A DNA stretch of 64,000 nt from Anthonomus grandis grandis (Eukaryota > Arthropoda > Insecta > Coleoptera > Curculionidae). The notes beneath the pieces are model-generated. The model did not search any database, was not told where the DNA came from, and worked only from the letters and a program-made list of their open reading frames with translations. Location of the stretch: assembly GCF_022605725.1 (NCBI RefSeq), contig NC_065547.1, forward strand, positions 16,347,167-16,411,166, given 5' to 3'. The position numbers and the translations under genes are program-made. Shown piece after piece: positions 24,485 through 36,099 of the stretch; position 1 is the stretch's first letter; each line of letters opens with the position of its first letter.

Positions 24485-25828
24485 TTATGGAGATTATCAT
24501 GAAAAACTGTCTTAAATTTAACAAAAAAAATAAAAATAATGAAATAAAGAACTCTAGTATGGATTTTGTGTCGGACCGTAAAAATTCAAGGGCTGTGTTT
24601 TATTAGCAATAAACAAAATATTCCGAAAAAATTAAAAAAAAAAACAGTGGCGTGCCTGTTTTTTTATAAAAAATTTAACGTACATGTGCAAGTCGGTCCC
24701 TGGACAAGTCAAAAAAAAACGAGGCACTTCTGACCATTATTGATGTCCTATTTCAAACTACTTTTTTATGGTTCTTGTATATACTGTAGCATTTTTGACT
24801 ATCTGAAAGGGGTCACCCTGTATATCTAACAGACCTCATATTTTCTTAGAAACTTGCAGTGAACTTCCGAAAGGATAAGTGCAAAATAAGAATAACGGGA
24901 TTTCTACTCAAAAAGCTTATCGATCTTATTAATGGCATGTTGGATCCATAATTTGTATGATCATATCAACTGAGAACCACTCAGACATATTGTATACAAG
25001 GGGTCCCGGAAAATATGGGAAATCTCTCAGATTCAGGTAGAAAATAAAAAAAATAATATGGCCCTCCTTACGAAGATAGGTCCCTTAAAGACGCCGCTGG
25101 AAATCGGTTTTACTTGAATAACTTTTGAAGTACTTGGTATAATTTAATAAAAAATTTTACGTGATCGACACTATAATATATTCATCGACATAATTTTTTT
25201 TTAGTTTTAGTAAGAACCTCTTAAAACACATATACCTTGTTTATTTTACCAGGGACGGACTAGGTTGTACATTATAATGCTTAAATTTGTAACACCCTGT
25301 ATGATAAAGACTCTGAAATAATAAATTTGGATAGCTTAAACCTTAAACCAAAGAAAAGGTACTCTTCTTATTCATTATCGATAAAATGAACCGTTTTGGA
25401 GAAAAAAAAAATTAAGGAATCTCTGTTTTATTTTAATAAAAAAGAACCATGATGTGTTCCTTTTTTCAGCGATGCGACAGTTATTCAAACAACAGAGAAG
25501 TTCCATTTTAAGTTGTTTAATTTAAAAAAGTACAATCATGTTCTTAAAAAAGCAGTGTGGTTCTTAAAAAAACACCTTAACGAATCTGTAAAAAATAATG
25601 TAAACCTATGTTTTTCTTGAAACGTAAAATAAACCTGAAAAAAGAATGTAATAAAAAAAGAAGCGTATAATTCGAATTAATTCATTAAACAACTTCATAA
25701 AAGTTCAAGTTGGGCTCCGTGATATCTGATACACTCGCGGGTACAACGAATCGTGGGCTGTTGTACTCGCCACAACAACCCTGGATTGTTCCTTATCATA
25801 GTTTATTTCAAAAGTCAATAATTTAATT

Positions 25829-27514
25829 ATAAGTGAAAATAAGATTCTTGTTTCTTTCGATGGAACTTCTTTGTTTCCAAGCATTCCTATACCACAAACT
25901 TTGGAATATCTAATTGAACTTCTGGAAAGTAATGGTCTCGATAATATCCAAGAAACAATCAAATTAACAAAACTTTGTATTGAGTTACTTATTTTAATGG
26001 ATATTACGTCACATATAGCAAAAATCAGTTTAGAAATTTTTATCTCACACGCTCAAAAAATTGAAAGGAAGAAGAAAATAGACTTATTCACGTATTTAAA
26101 AGAAATATGAATTGAAATCTGTAAAGATACCGTTCGATATACTTAATTTAATTTAAGTTCAATAAGTTTTAAATACAATATTTTACTTAAGGTATAATAG
26201 ATTTTTTATATACCTAGGAGCTGAGGGTTAATCTATTGATCTCTGAGCTCGTTTCTTCTTTTCGATATCCTACCTAACTTTGTTATGAATATTCAAATTA
26301 AAAAACGATAAAAACAACAAGAAGACCTACTTTTAAAAAAATACCTAATTTGAACCAACGTTTCGGTAGTTATAACTGCCGTTATCAAGGTAATTAAAGT
26401 AAAATTAAATTAAATTAAAAATAATAATAAAATATACTTATCTTGCAAATCTTATTTTTGTTTTACTTAAAACTTTGTATGTCACAAAATATTTTTCAAT
26501 ATAACAACTAATACTATGAACAACTAGAAGGTACAGCCATGGGTAATTGCCTCTCTCCCTTTCTAGCAGAGCTCTTTATTAACCGTTTTGAGTTAAATGC
26601 AAAAAAATACATTCCAATACTTTCCACGAGTTTGGTTAAGATATGTTGATTTACTACTTTGATACACTGCTTTTGCCGTGTTCGACAAAAGCAGATGCAA
26701 TATTGGTAATTTTGTAGAGCAACTCAATAACTGTTTTCCATCTATTAAATTTACCTTCGAACAAGAAATAAATAACCAACTTCCATTCTTAGATACTCTT
26801 GTCATCAAAAATAATAATAAGTTAGCATTTGATATTTATAGAAAAGAAACAAATACTTTTAGATTTATAACTACTGACTCTAACCATTGTTTTTATCATA
26901 AAATGGCTAGCAAGCATTTCTTGGTACATCGCTTGGTCTCATTTCCTCTAAGTAATAGCAGATTTAATTAAGAAATGTAAGAATTAAAACAATTGCTATG
27001 GTCAATGGTTATGACGATAAGATTATTGATAAGCTGATTAGAAGACATAGGGTTAAAGGTAATCTTAAAAACTCTACCACATTTCAAAAAGATAAAAATA
27101 AACAAACTTTTATTGCAATACATACGATCCTATCTTGACGAGAGTTTTTGATTTGAAGACTTAGGTCTAAGAATGGTCTATCAAAGTTTGACCAAATTAC
27201 GAAATCTTTTAGGAAACCCAAAAGATAAAATAAAGACCAATGAAAAGTCTGAAATCTATGAGATTAATTGCAACGATTGTGATAAAAAGTACATAGGACA
27301 AATCAGAAGATCAGTTAATGTCAAATTTAAACAACATGTAGCTCATGTGAAATATGGAAGAGTTGAAAAGTCAAGTGTGGCTGAATATGTTTTAAATACT
27401 GGTAACTTTGTAGAGATAGACAACTTAAAATTACTTAAATCAGTTAATAATAATAGAAAATTAGATGCATACGAAAGTTTAGCAATATTCAAAAATAAAA
27501 AAAAACAGTTTTAA
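25829..27514 (+). pseudogene. Penelope-like retroelement: RT and GIY-YIG endonuclease, broken
   Basis: RT blocks on the plus strand: NKILVSFDGTSLFPSIPIP and QTLEYLIELLE (25829-25935), AMGNCLSPFLAELFINRFEL (26537-26595), FVEQLNNCFPSIKFTFEQEI and NNQLPFLDTLVIK (26708-26815). The endonuclease domain at 27240-27514 contains YEINCNDCDKKYIGQ, a GIY-YIG type module (here KYIGQI), and AVAEYVL-like blocks. The segment 26110-26520 has no coding match and holds an oppositely oriented hammerhead-like motif, so a second insertion is likely there. Confidence 0.85.
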
Positions 27515-27668
27515 CAGGGATAAAGGTCCAATGCCTTATAGTCAATTATATAGTTTAGTTAGTGTTTAGGATTTGTTTGGCCATGCTTCATTGCTTTTTC
27601 TGCTCTGTTAGTTACATCATTAGTATATAAGGAGATTTGTGAGTAGTTTTAGTAGAGTTTTAATCTTC

Positions 27669-27707
27669 TCCCGAAGATGCTAACATCGTTAGCGAAACAC
27701 GTGTCGA
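27669..27707 (+). ncRNA. Hammerhead-ribozyme-like motif at Penelope 3' end
   Basis: CCGAAGATGCTAAC-ATC-GTTAGCGAAACACGTGTC: a six-pair stem (GCTAAC/GTTAGC) sits between a CUGANGA-like strand (one base changed) and GAAAC. This is the layout of the minimal hammerheads known from Penelope-like elements. Activity cannot be judged from sequence, and the altered core base argues against cleavage. Confidence 0.5.
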
Positions 27708-28009
27708 GAGTAAAAATAAATATTTTTGATTAGTGGTAAAACTGCCTCGTAATTTGAGCGTCACACCAAAGGTTTCAACCAAAGGACTATGGTTCTTTTT
27801 AATTAAAATAAAACAGTGATTTCTTAATTATTTTTTTTCTCCAAAACGGTTCATTTTATGGATAATGAACAAGAGTGCCTTTTCTTTAGTTTAAGGGTCA
27901 AGCTATAATTTTATTATAGAGAAGTTCCATATTATTTTTTTATTTTCTACCTGAATCCGAGAGATTTCCCACATCTTTCGGGACACCCTGTATATAAAAA
28001 GCAAAGCAT

Positions 28010-29880
28010 TTGGTGTGGATAATTTGAATATATCTATTGTTTTGCTCTCACGATAATTAATCTGCTTACCCACATTATAAATGTCTGCCTGGAAAAAAAT
28101 ATTTTCCTAAATTATGGAAGCAGGCTAATGTCATTCCTTTGCCAAAAATAAAAAACCCCACTGAATTTAATAATCTTCGTTCTGTAATCTGTAAGTATTC
28201 TTCCTGTTCTTTCAAAAGTTATGGAACAACAAATTCTGAATTACTTAAATTTTAATAATTTGATATCAGAATATCAGTCTGGTTTTCGTAAAGGATACAG
28301 CTGTATTACTGCACTAACTCAAGTAACTGACGATATTTTGTATGCTCTGGATAATAACCTAGCCACCGTGTTGGTTCTTTTAGATTTTTCCAAGACTTTT
28401 GGTTTGGTAAATCACAAAATTCTTTTAGCATTACTACATTATTTAGGCTTTTGCGAGTCGGCCGTTTCTTTAATATGTTCTTATCTGTCTGATTGGAAAC
28501 AAAGGGTAACATTAAATGGCAACATTTCGAAAGCCCTGCATGTGATTATTGGCGTTCTTTAAGGTAGTATTCTTCCCATTGCTCTATACACTTTATACAT
28601 CACAGATTACAAAAATAATAAAATATTGTAAACACCATAACTCCGCTGATGATACTCAAATTTATTTTTCGTTTAAAGACACTGATGTTGCTCAAGCCAA
28701 TAAAAAATTAATACTGATCTTAACAACTTACTGACGGAAATTCAAAAGCTACATTTAAAAATTAGCGCTGCTAAATCAATAGCTATTCTTTTCTGTAGCG
28801 ATAGCCACACAGGTGCCCTTTTGCGTAATTTAAAAATTCAACTTAATAACGATGAAACTATTTTTAAAAACAGAGCCAAGAATCTTGGTCTGGTAATCGA
28901 TCATAAATTAACATTTAAAAAGCATATTACGCTCAAACTGGATATTCTGCTTTAAGATCTATTTTTCCCAAAGACACTTTTAAGCGCCATCATTAAAAAA
29001 ATGCTTTGCGACTCCCTTGTATTATCACCAACAAACTTCTGCGATACCATCTATGGGCCCTGTGTTCATTATTTTCACTCATATAGAATACAGAAACTCC
29101 AAAATTCTTGCCTCAGGCTTATATTTGGCATAAAAAGAAGAGAGCATATATCTCATAAGCTGAAAGACGCAGCATGGCTAAATATGGAAAATCGACGATT
29201 GCTGCATTCTGTTTGTTTTTTTTCTGAGGTGCTTAAATAGGAAACTCCACCATATCTAGTTAGAAAGGTCACCTATCGAACAGATGTACACAATTTAAAT
29301 ACAAGAAGAAAAAATTTATTAACTGTTCCCTCTCACAACAAAGAAATTTTTAAAAAGTCATTTTCGTATGTAATAGTGCACCTTGTAAATAAATTTGAAA
29401 TATTAGACTTTTCGATGTCCGAGAACGCATTTAAAGAAAAATTTAAGCGGTATTTGTTCAACGCATAAATTTTCTCTTTCTAAACTAATTAAAAATAACT
29501 ATGAATATTAATGTGCAAATTAACTTTTTTAGGTATTTATAGTATAGTGCATTCCTTTTTTAGATATATGTTCCTGTTTATTTTTTTTGCATACGATTTT
29601 TAAATTCTAAGGCCTCAACAGAATTTGGGGGAACTTCTTGAAAGTCACCCCTGAAAGTCTGAATATAATGGCCTATTGGTCACTCACTTCCATTATTACT
29701 ACATATGTAGGTATAAATTATTACTATGTGTGTACAAAATTATATTGTTAAGGGTAACGAAGAATATTCTTATTTTTCTTATTTACATTGAAATAACATA
29801 GTGTTGTTCCCTGTCTGTGTTTTTTTTTGTACTTTTTTTTTCTTTTTGAGTGACTAATAAAGTTTTTATTATTATTATAA
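28010..29880 (+). pseudogene. CR1-group ORF2 copy, multiply broken
   Basis: RT blocks: YQSGFRKGYSCITALTQVTD and LLDFSKTFGLVNHKILLALL (28221-28562), then SADDTQIYFSF near 28645 (catalytic box as ADD), KNRAKNLGLVIDHKLTFKKH near 28875, KKMLCDSLVLSPTNFCDTIY (29001 on), and the C-terminus to 29470. The 3' UTR ends AATAAAGTTTTTATTATTA near 29878. It starts abruptly in the RT, so it is 5'-truncated, with at least four frame breaks. Confidence 0.82.
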
Positions 29881-30100
29881 GTATATTATACAATAGAATA
29901 ATATAGCACAATTAGTGTAAAATTAAGAAAAGTGTAATTTAAGAAAAAAATTCTTTTCACGATCTCAATATGACAGCAAGCATCTGCAGAGCTTTGGAAG
30001 TTATTGTTGTTTTTTTTTGTGACCCAAAAATGTTCTATGCTTCTTACTAAGTGAGTTGCATTTTGGGCCTAATAAATCTCAGGTTTTAGATTTTAATACT

Positions 30101-30135
30101 GTCGACGTTTCGGCCTATAGTAGGCATCTTCAGGA
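30101..30135 (-). ncRNA. Hammerhead-like motif with intact CUGANGA core
   Basis: On the minus strand CTGAAGATGCCTACTATAGG runs directly into CCGAAACGTCGAC. CTGAAGA fits CUGANGA, GCCTA/TAGGC forms stem II, and GAAA follows. It probably marks a Penelope-type terminal repeat fragment covering about 30050-30340. Confidence 0.5.
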
Positions 30136-30244
30136 TGACAAAAAGTAAAAACCTTTTGTACGTTATACTTTCCAGTCATAAAAAGCGTAATAAACCTCAA
30201 AAAATCCTTATAATATGCAATGGTATTTTTGCTTCAGTCTGAAA

Positions 30245-30330
30245 AGAAGTAGTACCAACTAATGACTTAATTTTAATGAAGAAATTCTTATTATAATTAT
30301 TAAGTCCTTAGTTGGTTCTACTTCTTTAAT
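30245..30330. repeat. Imperfect inverted repeat (hairpin)
   Basis: GAAGTAGTACCAACTAATGA at 30245 pairs with TTAGTTGGTTCTACTTC at 30309-30325, with further A/T pairing inward. It lies next to the hammerhead-like motif and is likely part of the same degraded terminal repeat. Confidence 0.7.
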
Positions 30331-30339
30331 GTAATTAAT

Positions 30340-31110
30340 GGTTAACTCTCAGATCACAGTTAGATTCCCAGTTGTAATTAGGTATAACAATATCGCTATT
30401 CTCCAGCAAGTACATTATCTAAAAAAATTTCGCGAATCAACAATTCTTTGATCATCATCTACCATTTAATCTTCAAAAAACATACAATCCGAAAAATCAA
30501 AGTTTTTGGGTATTTATTTGTATACTTCCAAAAATTTTGTGGATTATCAGACACATTAGCTTCGGTGTGATTTAAATAAATGTTATAGTCTTTATCAATT
30601 AGTGTCTTAGATAAAAAGCTCAGTTCAGAAAGCTTTGCATATCAACACTAGATCTAGATTCCATATAAAGTTTACGAGCAGCCTTTTTTCCATACATTGC
30701 CCTGCAGCTTTGCATGAGCTGAACACTAAAATATCTAGGAAAGTTTGAGCTTTTAAAGCATCTTAAAGATACAAATGTGTTATGCCGAAGATAACACTTC
30801 AAATAAGTGTTCAGTAGCTTCATGTGTAATTAGTTTTCCCAAAACAGTTGTTACAACCCAAATAGTCAATGTTCCTAAAATTACGATATTCTTTCTTTTG
30901 CAGAGTTTTAGGACAATCAATAGATTTTCACAAACGTCAGCAGAATGGAAATAGTAAATTTGATGAGTTTGTAAATTTAAAAAAAAAACTTAAAAATATG
31001 TTACAAGTTATAACAAGTTGAAGAAGTAGTCCATTATTGCAGTGGAGTTATTAGATCAATAGGTAACAAAAAGTATTTTGGTCACCCTCAACTAAATTTA
31101 TTTAAAAAAC
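30340..31110. other. Intronic sequence with one unidentified 67-residue frame
   Basis: The minus frame 30823-30620 (LLNTYLKCYLRHNTFVSLRC, then GKKAARKLYMESRSSVDMQS) looks protein-like but I do not recognise the family, and flanking frames are broken. The rest is AT-rich and featureless. Confidence 0.35.
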
Positions 31111-31117
31111 TAATAAT

Positions 31118-31154
31118 CCAACATGTTTCTGACATATAACATGTCCATCATCAT
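31118..31154 (-). ncRNA. Hammerhead-like motif
   Basis: Minus strand: GATGATGGACATGTTATATG followed by TCAGAAACATGTTGG. Stem GACAT/ATGTC, then GAAAC, the same architecture as the motifs at 27669 and 36135. Confidence 0.4.
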
Positions 31155-31264
31155 CATCCATAACAAATTAAGAGGTAATTTACCTTATAAGTTTTAGGGC
31201 CTCAGGCAAGGTTAAAAGGTTAAAATACATTTAGTTACGTAAGGAAGGGATAAAACTAAAAGCT

Positions 31265-34045
31265 AAAACCTTTTAAATAAATAAATAAATAATGGCTTTA
31301 TTTGTACTTTTCAATAGTGTATATAGGCGAAGTCTAGCCAAAGGCTAATCTACTTAACCTATTTAAAAAAAGTAAGCAAAATTATTTTAGATAGCACAAC
31401 AGAAAGAAAAAATTAACATTTGTAATGGTAACACTAATATTAATATAAAAATAAATAGATATACACCCATTGGTCCGTAAAAATCAAAAAATTATAAAAT
31501 AAGAAATACCTACTGACAATTTAGCTATTCTGTTTTGTTAAAAAATGCAGCTTTAGTTTTTCCTTGAAACCCGCTACTGACATTTCTTTTATAGGATTCG
31601 GAACAAGGTCATTGTAAATTGCCACAACATTATACAGAAAACTACGACGAAAGAAGGCTGTTCGATATCTAGGAATTGACAACTTATTTATAAATCTCAG
31701 ATTTGCTTCATTAAAATTTTTCCGAAAAGTAAGTTTTTTGCGGAGGTAGTGAGGAGTAGACGACGCTAGCAGTCTATGTACAAAAACCGCCAATTGCAAA
31801 GAGAATAGATGTTCCACGCGCAGCCAACTAAGTTCACATAGCCTTGCAGAGACTCTATCATACTTTCGCAGTCCATAAATAAATCTGCAGCATTGATTTT
31901 GCAGCTTTTGCAAATGGTACGCAGTGATTTTGTCTAAACATGGAAAATAAAAAATATTGCAGTAATTCATAATAGGTAATACTAAAGACTCACACAGTTT
32001 TTTCCTTACCTTAAAATTAATTATATTTCTGTTTGCATACAATGGCTTTAAAGAATAGTATGACTTTTTAATGACATTAGAAACGTGTAACTTAAAGCGC
32101 AATTCATCATCCAAAAGCAATCCAAGATTTTTTGCACACTTAACCATACTTAGCCGATTACCTTCCACAAAAAGCTTTAAACCGTCCAATGCTATTATTT
32201 TTTTGTTCTTAGAAGTAAAGCACATCAACACTTTGAAGGATTGAGTTTTAAATTATTTTGAGAGGAAAAGAAGGAAATTCAAGAAAGATCGTTGTTTATT
32301 TTATTTGATGCCTCCAGTACAGATTCAGCTTTAAAAGAATGATAAATTTGCATATCATCCGCGAACCCCTGGATCTGGCAGTATTTTACAACTTTAAACA
32401 AATCAGAAACATACATCAGAAATAAAAGAGGTCCCAAAACAGATCCCTGAGGTACTCCAGATGTTATATATTTGATATTTGAAAAAGTCTGATCTTCCAA
32501 GACCACCATTTGCCTTCTGTTGGATAAGTAGGATTTAAAAAACATTTGGGAAACATTATCAAAGCCATAAGCCCATTTTTGCCAAAAGCAAATGATGATC
32601 CAAGGTGTCAAATGCTTTGGAAAAATCAAGCATTATAAGTGCTGTGGAGTCACCTTTATCCATTGCAGAAATTATCTCTTGGGTAACGTTTAGTAAGACA
32701 GATGTCGTGCTATGTTGTTTTCTAAACCCAGATTGCTTATGCGGAATAATATTATTGGAGGTGAGAAAGTCATAAATTTGCGGCTGTATAAACTTTTCCA
32801 AAACTTTAGCGATGACCGGGATAATTGAAATTGGTCTAAGGTCGCTGAAATTAGTTGGATTATTAATTTTAGCCAAAGGTGTTAAGAGAGAAATTTTCCA
32901 CATACCCGGGAAATACCCAGCTTCTAGGCAACAGTTTATAATATGCGTAATATGTGGAGATAGCTTTGGAATACAGTGTTGCAACATTAACGCTGATATT
33001 GAATCACAACCGTGTGCATTTGATTTTAGGCTTAAGACTATTTTAGTAATTTCCTCAACTTTGGCTAATCGAAATGAAAAATTTAGATCATGCTTAAACT
33101 GTTTGTTCTGAAAATTAGCAACTTCTTCGGGGCAACTACCTAACGGGCTATAAATTGAAGCAAAATAGTCATTAATTTTGTTTGGATCTCGGAGATTTAA
33201 AGGAATAGAATGATTAGAGACATTTTTTAGACTTAGATTATTAATAGCTCTCCATAATTGTTTACTATCTCTGATGTTCTGATGAAATTGCAGATAATTT
33301 CTTTTTTCTCGCCTAATCATTCCCACCACAAGATTACGCATCTGTCTATAATATGCCCAATCAGTCAAATTTTTAGATTTTTTAAAACTTGACAATGCCT
33401 TATTTTTTTCTTTTATAAAAAGCTGCACATATGCAGTTATCCACGGGGTATAAGGCTTAGAAATTTTTGACGTCGTAAAGGGTGCATGTCTATCAAATAA
33501 TGAGCAAATATTACTAGTAAGATACTGATTTTTTTCGTCTAGATTATTGATATAGTACACATTATCCCACACAATTTTATTTAGGTCCTTATAAAAATTA
33601 TTTTTATTAAAATGTTTCAAATTACGATAGAGTTTCGTTTTTATCTCCCTACTCCGTACCGCAATCTCGATACTGCAGAATATAGCTTGATGGTCACTAA
33701 TTAGATCAGCGTTAAGTGCTGCTGTACTTGTAACATTTGAGGGTTTATTAAAATAGATAACATCAATGAGTGTTTGTGCTATAGCAGCAATACCAGTAGG
33801 CTCATTTATTAATTGAGTAAAATCATAAGCTGTAAGACAATCAAGTAAAATATTACTTGTAAAATGATTAACATTAACATCACCCAGGATGATAATATTC
33901 TCATACTGTAGACATGCATGTGATAATATATCATCAAAACATTCAACACAACGCCCTAAATCTGACCTTGGTGGTCTATAGACTGTTCCAACAAGAAAAA
34001 TTGTTTTGCCTATATTTACTTTAATAAACAAATACTCTAAATCAT
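31265..34045 (-). pseudogene. CR1-group ORF2 (endonuclease C-half + RT), minus strand
   Basis: Frame 34031-32559 (490 residues) holds the endonuclease C-half (GTVYRPPRSD, ILGDVNVNHF, LISDHQAIFC) and RT start (DLRPISIIPVIAKVLEKFI, QSGFRKQHSTTSVLL, LDFSKAFDTLDHHLL). Frame 32629-32279 follows after a 1-nt shift, with SGVPQGSVLGPLLFLMYVSD and the catalytic GFADDMQIYHSF. Frame 32231-31521 gives the C-terminus (CAKNLGLLLDDELRFK, RKYDRVSARLCELSWL). The 3' end at ~31265 has TAAATAAATAAATAAT. The N-terminal endonuclease is missing upstream of 34045, where an internal deletion joins it to ORF1 remnants. Confidence 0.88.
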
Positions 34046-34229
34046 GTCAGAAAAGTCAATGATATATAAATATATAAACCTAGGCAATAATCCATATTGC
34101 AAATCAGTGGTAAAATAACAAGTGCAAAGGGAAAAAAAATATATAGTATAAAAAGAATTCCACCACCCTAGAAATTCTTACTATAAATCTATGGTAATTA
34201 ATATACCGATTTGCTAAAGAGTACCTTGT

Positions 34230-34774
34230 TTAAATGGAATTTAAGCCATCTTCGTCCTGAACTCTGTGTACAATGCCCCGATGTTTAATATAGATATACC
34301 CATGTATACACCACACATTTTGTTTTGAGAATTTATTCACGGCACTTTTAAGTAACATCTGCCTTATTTTAGTAAGATCCTCCTGTAACACGACACCCGT
34401 TTTTTTGAGATGTTTTCGGTTCTTTAACAATACAGATTTTTTGTTTACATCGAAAAATTCTACCATCACGATTGGTGGCTTATCATTGTGGCTCGGCATA
34501 TTTTGTTTCATGCGAAAACACCGATTAATATTAGATATTAATAGGTGTTTTAGAACGAAAACGAAGGTCACTGTTTTGTATTTCGCAGAAAATTTAAAAC
34601 CTTTTGCTTTAAATTTAATTCCGTTTCATCGGGGGGACTTTGAAATCCAAGGATGCGGACTTTACGACGCCTTGAGTGCTGCTCCTGGGAATCTCCCATG
34701 CGTAATAAAGTTTTATTGGCTATGCGTAGATCGTTAACTTCTTTTTTTAACGATGAAAGTTCCTGTTCAGTCAC
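34230..34774 (-). pseudogene. Non-LTR ORF1 remnant (coiled coil, RRM-like)
   Basis: Frame 34774-34568 gives a heptad-like start (ELSSLKKEVNDLRIANKTLL) and RRRKVRILGF; frame 34571-34230 continues INRCFRMKQNMPSHNDKPPI, VMVEFFDVNKKSVLLKNRK, GVVLQEDLTKIRQMLLK and GIVHRVQDEDGL. This is the L1-type/FP25-like ORF1 pattern of many insect non-LTR elements. It most likely belongs to the ORF2 just downstream on the same strand. Confidence 0.7.
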
Positions 34775-35285
34775 TGCTATACAATTCTATTACATCGAAT
34801 CACTTTTCAACGATAGAAAAGAAAAGTGAGTAAACTCGTCAAAGGAACCACTTAAATGAATCTTTTTTTTTAATAAAAAGTCAGTTTTAAATAGCCTTGA
34901 ATCATTTCTCTAATGACAGAATAAAGCGTTCAAGGGGACTTTAATAAAAACTAAATATTATAATTTAATCATTCAAAGTGAATTTATTAAGCGCCAAATG
35001 TAACCAATTGCAAAGAAATCTGTACCTTATGATTGAATTACCTCAAATCTTATATCCTTTAGTATGATTTTTTATATTGGTTCCCACTTATCACATATCC
35101 TGTATAATGGTATTTAAATATGCACCCAAGCAGGCATTTGTAATGGTATCTTTTCGAATTATCCTGGGACCATAGTATGACTTTAAAAAGGCATAATTGA
35201 AATAATCTGATCTTATACATAAGCTAATTTGGATTAACGTTATTTTTGAATTTATTCAATTGTGACATTACTTTCTTAATTTCAG

Positions 35286-36042
35286 GAGACAGCAAAGTTT
35301 TTAGGTCACGGAGTGTGCGACGCCATAACAAAAAGTAGCACTTCCACCCTCGTTTACTCCAACGCGGATATCATTTTCAAAGAAGCGAAATCCATTTATG
35401 ATAAATTAAATGTGTCGTATGCTGAGCTGAGGGGGGTGGGCATTCAGCTGACTAAACTGGAGAAAATCGCCCAAATAAATAAGGCCCTGAGCAACTTCTT
35501 AAAGCAGGGTTGCGTAAAGAAAAACGAGAATCCCGAACCGAAGGTTTCAGTGGAAACACCTGCTAAACAGCCTGTTTTAAGCCCTGCAAAATCTGTTGTA
35601 AAGGGGCAAAGCGCCCGGGGAAAGGGCAAAGGATCAAGAGGTCTACTACTCAAAGTGTGATTTTATTGTTTTTTTATGACAAGCTTGTATTATAGGCAAA
35701 AGAGGTGGCAAGGGTAAGGCTCTACCACAGTCCAGGACAATTCAGACTTACTTGGATTTTCAAACGGTCAAAAATAATAGTGACAATATGACTGGAGTGA
35801 CTAAAAAGGAGTCGGTATGCATGGGAGTAGGCACAACTTAAAAAAAAAAATTTTCATATTCGTTTCGCAGGGCTTAAAACCTAAAATTGATATGACCGTC
35901 TTAAACGAATTGCCTGCGGATATCAGGGCGGAAATATTAAAGGAGTATGGACTGGAGGAGGATCTTCAAATACCTTCCACGTCGGCAGTGGTACAAGATG
36001 CTCATACATATGATGAAATACGTGTTGAAGTTGAACCAGAAG
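35286..36042 (+). CDS. REV1: REV1 exons 5-7: end of PAD, basic linker and UBM
   Basis: Exon 35286-35640 (acceptor TTAATTTCAG) reads ETAKFLGHGVCDAITKSSTS and AELRGVGIQLTKLEKI, closing the little finger, then a Lys/Pro-rich linker with GKGKGSR. Exon 35696-35814 gives KRGGKGKALPQSRTIQTYLD, a stretch resembling a PIP-like QxxIQTYLDF. Exon 35871-36042 carries GLKPKIDMTVLNELPADIRA and EILKEYGLEE, a ubiquitin-binding motif (core LP followed by an amphipathic helix). Introns of 55 and 56 nt separate them. Exon 7 ends in phase 1 (donor GTAACT at 36043). Only one UBM is visible, whereas vertebrate REV1 has two. Confidence 0.93.
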
Positions 36043-36099
36043 GTAACTTAATTAATTTTTTTCATAAAGTTTATTAATAAATCAAGAGAGAAAACACAA

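Larger units (their letters stand above)
23270..24820 (-). mobile_element. Mariner-like element with CAGGGTGTCCCC ends (copy B)
   Basis: The left end CAGGGTGTCCCCTTTCAAAT follows TA (23268-23269). The right end GAAAGGGGTCACCCTG precedes TA (24821-24822). The inner parts also pair (AAACTACTTTTTTATGG at 24757 with its near complement near 23325). It contains a transposase remnant and a younger 269-bp MITE. Confidence 0.82.
24997..27990. mobile_element. Composite: CAGGGTGT-type long-TIR element housing a Penelope-like element
   Basis: The left end (24997, after TA) and right end (27990, before TA) read the same outward: GGAAATCTCTCAGATTCAGG at 25018-25037 pairs with CCTGAATCCGAGAGATTTCC near 27950-27970. 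The pairing resumes inward, where CCAAAACGGTTCATTTTATG near 27841-27860 matches the complement of the stretch near 25383-25405. On the left the repeat is interrupted by about 250 bp (25064-25315) that itself ends AACACCCTGTAT. Instead of a transposase, the middle holds a Penelope-like element. Confidence 0.7.
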
